Assembly (NCBI GenBank): GCA_028290245.1
Contig: JAQGKG010000406.1
Location: forward strand, 1 to 7,830
DNA: 7,830 bases
DNA from: Devosia sp.
GTDB taxonomy: Bacteria > Pseudomonadota > Alphaproteobacteria > Rhizobiales > Devosiaceae
Direction of reading: 5' to 3'
Shown: piece by piece, positions 6,171-7,830 of the stretch
Numbering within the stretch: position 1 is the first letter of the stretch
Layout of the letters: every line of letters begins with the position of its first letter
The notes under the pieces: model-generated
The model's input: only the letters and a program-made list of their open reading frames with translations
The model's database searches: none
What the model was told of the DNA's origin: nothing
Position numbers and translations under genes: made by a program

Positions 6171-6833
6171 TCAGCTAGCGCCGTGGCACTTTTTGTACTT
6201 AAGCCCGGAGCCGCAGGGGCATGGATCGTTGCGGCCGACCGATTCGACGCGGACCGGGACGGTCGCGGAGGCGGTGACATGGGCGCGGTAGAGGTTGCCG
6301 GCGAGTTCGGGGATGAGGCTGGGGGCATCGGCCATCAGCTTTAGCGCACCGGCATCGACGGGCGGCTCGGAGGCCATGCCAATGTCGAGCAGGTCCATCA
6401 GCAGGAAGGCAGATTCCTGGGCGATGGATTCTTGTTTGCGCTTCAGCAGCTTCTCCCAGGCCGACAGGCGCATGGCCATGGCGCGTTCGAACCCGGCAAG
6501 CCAGATTTCCCAAAGGACGGATTCTTCTTCGTTGTCGTCGACCTCGTAGAGTGGCTGATAGCGGTCGATGGCCAGTTCGGCAGCGATTTCGGCGTGACGC
6601 GCGGTGATCAGGTCGTTCAACTTCGCAAAGTCGTCGCCATTGGGCAAAGCTTCGGGCAGCAGGTCGGCGAAGATGGCGGGCAGCCATTCCTCCGGCGCAA
6701 TCGGCTCAGGCGAGATCAGGACGCCAGCGAGATAGCCGTCCAGCTCGCCGACCAGCATGACCCCTTCGTCGTCGATGGCCGACAGCATGGCCTCGAGTTG
6801 ATGAAGGGGGCCGGTCAATTCTTCGGTCTGCAT
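6171..6833 (-). CDS. UPF0149 (YgfB/YecA) family protein with C-terminal SEC-C zinc-binding motif
   Basis: Cytosolic acidic protein of 220 residues. The body is helical and carries the UPF0149 signature GELDGYLAGVLISPEPIAPEEWLPAIF (29-55), a family also called YecA. The tail has GRNDPCPCGSGLKYKKCHG with Cys205, Cys207, Cys216 and His217, the CxCx8CH zinc ligand set of SEC-C, as at the end of SecA. In E. coli YecA the motif binds metal and the protein contacts ribosomes, so a role near translation or protein export is a reasonable family-based guess. I chose ATG 6833 because GGAG lies 6 nt upstream; the in-frame TTG at 6884 would add 17 residues not resembling the family. It follows the GH1 gene by 57 nt on the same strand with no obvious terminator, so co-transcription is likely. 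Confidence 0.9.
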   Translation of the reverse strand: MQTEELTGPLHQLEAMLSAIDDEGVMLVGELDGYLAGVLISPEPIAPEEWLPAIFADLLPEALPNGDDFAKLNDLITARHAEIAAELAIDRYQPLYEVDDNEEESVLWEIWLAGFERAMAMRLSAWEKLLKRKQESIAQESAFLLMDLLDIGMASEPPVDAGALKLMADAPSLIPELAGNLYRAHVTASATVPVRVESVGRNDPCPCGSGLKYKKCHGAS

Positions 6834-6839
6834 GGCTAA

Positions 6840-6843
6840 CTCC
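6840..6843 (-). promoter_or_regulatory. Ribosome binding site deciding the UPF0149 start
   Basis: The minus strand reads CACGGAGTTAGCCATG, placing GGAG 6 nt before ATG 6833. The alternative upstream TTG at 6884 sits too close to the GH1 stop and has no comparable site, so the shorter protein is preferred. Confidence 0.65.
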
Positions 6844-6890
6844 GTGTCGCCCCATGAAACGCCAGAGGTCGCCGCAAAAAGCAAGCCTTG

Positions 6891-7830
6891 TCAGCGAGTG
6901 TTGTGCAGCAGGCCTTGGAAAGCGCGATAGCTGGACTTGGGGGTGCGCTGCTGGGTTTCGTAGTCGACATGGACGATGCCGAATCGCTTTCTATAGCCCT
7001 CGGCCCATTCGTAATTGTCGAGCAGCGACCAGGCGAAATAGCCGCGTACGTCGGCGCCCTGCTCGCGGGCGGCAAGCACGGCCTTGAGGTGGTCGTCGTA
7101 GTATTTCACCCGGCGCGGATCATCGTTGCCCTCGACTTCGGCCATGCCGTTCTCAGTGACGTAGAGCGGGATCTTGGTATAGTCGTTGGAGACACGGACC
7201 AGCAGGTCGGTGAGGCCCTTGGGGTAGATTTCCCAGCCGATGTCGGTCTTTTCCAGCGGGCCCTTGACCTGTTCGATAGGGCTGCCGGCTTCGGGGCCGG
7301 CCTTGTAGATGCCGCGGGTATAGTAGTTGATGCCGAGCCAATCGAGCGGCCGCGAGACGACATCCATGTCGTTCTGGTAGCCCTTGGGCAAGTTGTCGCC
7401 GAGCCAATTGGTGACTTCCTCGGGGTACTGGCCCTTAAGCACGCCTCCGAGATACCAGCGGTTGAAAATGCCATCGCCCAGGCTCATGGCGGCTAGGTCT
7501 TCCGGCTTGTCGCTGGCCGGTTCGGACTTTTCAAGATTGAGCACGATGCCGAGGTTTTTGGCACCATTGGCGCGCAGGGCGTCGATAGCAGTGCCGTGGG
7601 CATAGAGGACGTGGTGCATGGCGCGGGCGGCGGCGCGGATGTCGCGATAGCCCGGGGCGTGGATGCCAAGGTAATGGCTGAGGAAGGCGACGCACCAGGG
7701 CTCGTTGATGGTCGCCGTTGCGGTCAGGCGGTCGCCGAACTTCTGGGCGACGAGGGCCGCATAGTCGCCGAGCCAGCCGGCGATGTCGCGGTTCATCCAG
7801 CCGCCTTTGTCCTGCAGGGCAGATGGCAGG
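6891..7830 (-). CDS. Glycoside hydrolase family 1 beta-glucosidase, C-terminal part (start beyond right edge)
   Basis: The visible 313 codons are the C-terminal two thirds of a GH1 enzyme (full length usually about 440-480 residues), which releases glucose or galactose from beta-glycosides with retention of configuration. The frame is open to the right edge and begins with LPSALQDKGGWMNRD, a conserved inner segment, so the Met at 7796 is internal and not the start. The acid/base Glu is in TINEPW (codon at 7701-7703) and the nucleophile Glu in VTENG (codon at 7152-7154). NYYTRG and the sugar-binding WSLLDNYEWAEGYRKRFG near the C-terminus are also present. The active site therefore looks complete. 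No signal peptide can be judged. It is the upstream member of the minus-strand run that continues into the UPF0149 gene; substrate preference cannot be told. Confidence 0.95.
   Translation of the reverse strand, partial: LPSALQDKGGWMNRDIAGWLGDYAALVAQKFGDRLTATATINEPWCVAFLSHYLGIHAPGYRDIRAAARAMHHVLYAHGTAIDALRANGAKNLGIVLNLEKSEPASDKPEDLAAMSLGDGIFNRWYLGGVLKGQYPEEVTNWLGDNLPKGYQNDMDVVSRPLDWLGINYYTRGIYKAGPEAGSPIEQVKGPLEKTDIGWEIYPKGLTDLLVRVSNDYTKIPLYVTENGMAEVEGNDDPRRVKYYDDHLKAVLAAREQGADVRGYFAWSLLDNYEWAEGYRKRFGIVHVDYETQQRTPKSSYRAFQGLLHNTR

Noticed and set aside
6834..6890. Possible terminator between GH1 and UPF0149 genes (CAAGGCTTG then CTTTTT on the minus strand)
   Set aside because: The stem is only about 4 bp, too weak for an intrinsic terminator, and the gap is short; co-transcription is more likely.
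1..7830. CRISPR array, tRNA/rRNA genes, insertion sequences, phage or toxin-antitoxin genes
   Set aside because: No regularly spaced direct repeats, cloverleaf-like sequences, transposase motifs or such gene pairs were seen on either strand.

Overview
The window looks like ordinary chromosomal DNA from a GC-rich alphaproteobacterium, probably of the order Hyphomicrobiales and plausibly Devosia-like. This rests on high GC, dense short-spaced genes, a DUF3072 gene, a Bug/TctC-type binding protein, and a C-rich/G-rich intergenic palindrome of a style common in that order. The genus is an inference from family content, not from a marker gene.

Left half, plus strand (1-4747): a four-gene peptide-type (Dpp/Opp/nickel family) ABC importer operon. 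It has a periplasmic substrate-binding protein (to 1252), two permeases (1415-2365 and 2362-3201) and one fused double-domain ATPase (3188-4747). The last three genes overlap one another by 4 and 14 nt and are surely co-transcribed. The binding-protein gene is cut by the left edge and carries an in-frame amber codon at 89-91 where the family normally has Glu, while the frame before and after is intact. It is therefore a freshly broken gene, a sequencing error or a read-through case. A 33-bp-armed inverted repeat lies in the 162-nt gap between binding protein and first permease.

Right half, minus strand (4744-7830), read right to left: the C-terminal part of a GH1 beta-glucosidase (cut by the right edge), a UPF0149 (YgfB/YecA) protein with a C-terminal SEC-C zinc motif, an orphan tripartite-tricarboxylate-transporter-type binding protein (TctC/Bug), and a small DUF3072 protein. 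The last of these converges on the ATPase gene with a 4-nt overlap of the two stop codons. The 131-nt gap upstream of tctC holds two dyad structures, one ending just before the Shine-Dalgarno. The 99-nt gap upstream of the DUF3072 gene holds a small hairpin and a sequence resembling the alphaproteobacterial general-stress (EcfG/RpoE2) promoter.

No RNA genes, insertion sequences, CRISPR arrays, phage genes or defence genes were seen. I find no convincing novel multi-gene system. The items most worth checking are the amber codon and the structured DNA/RNA elements between genes.
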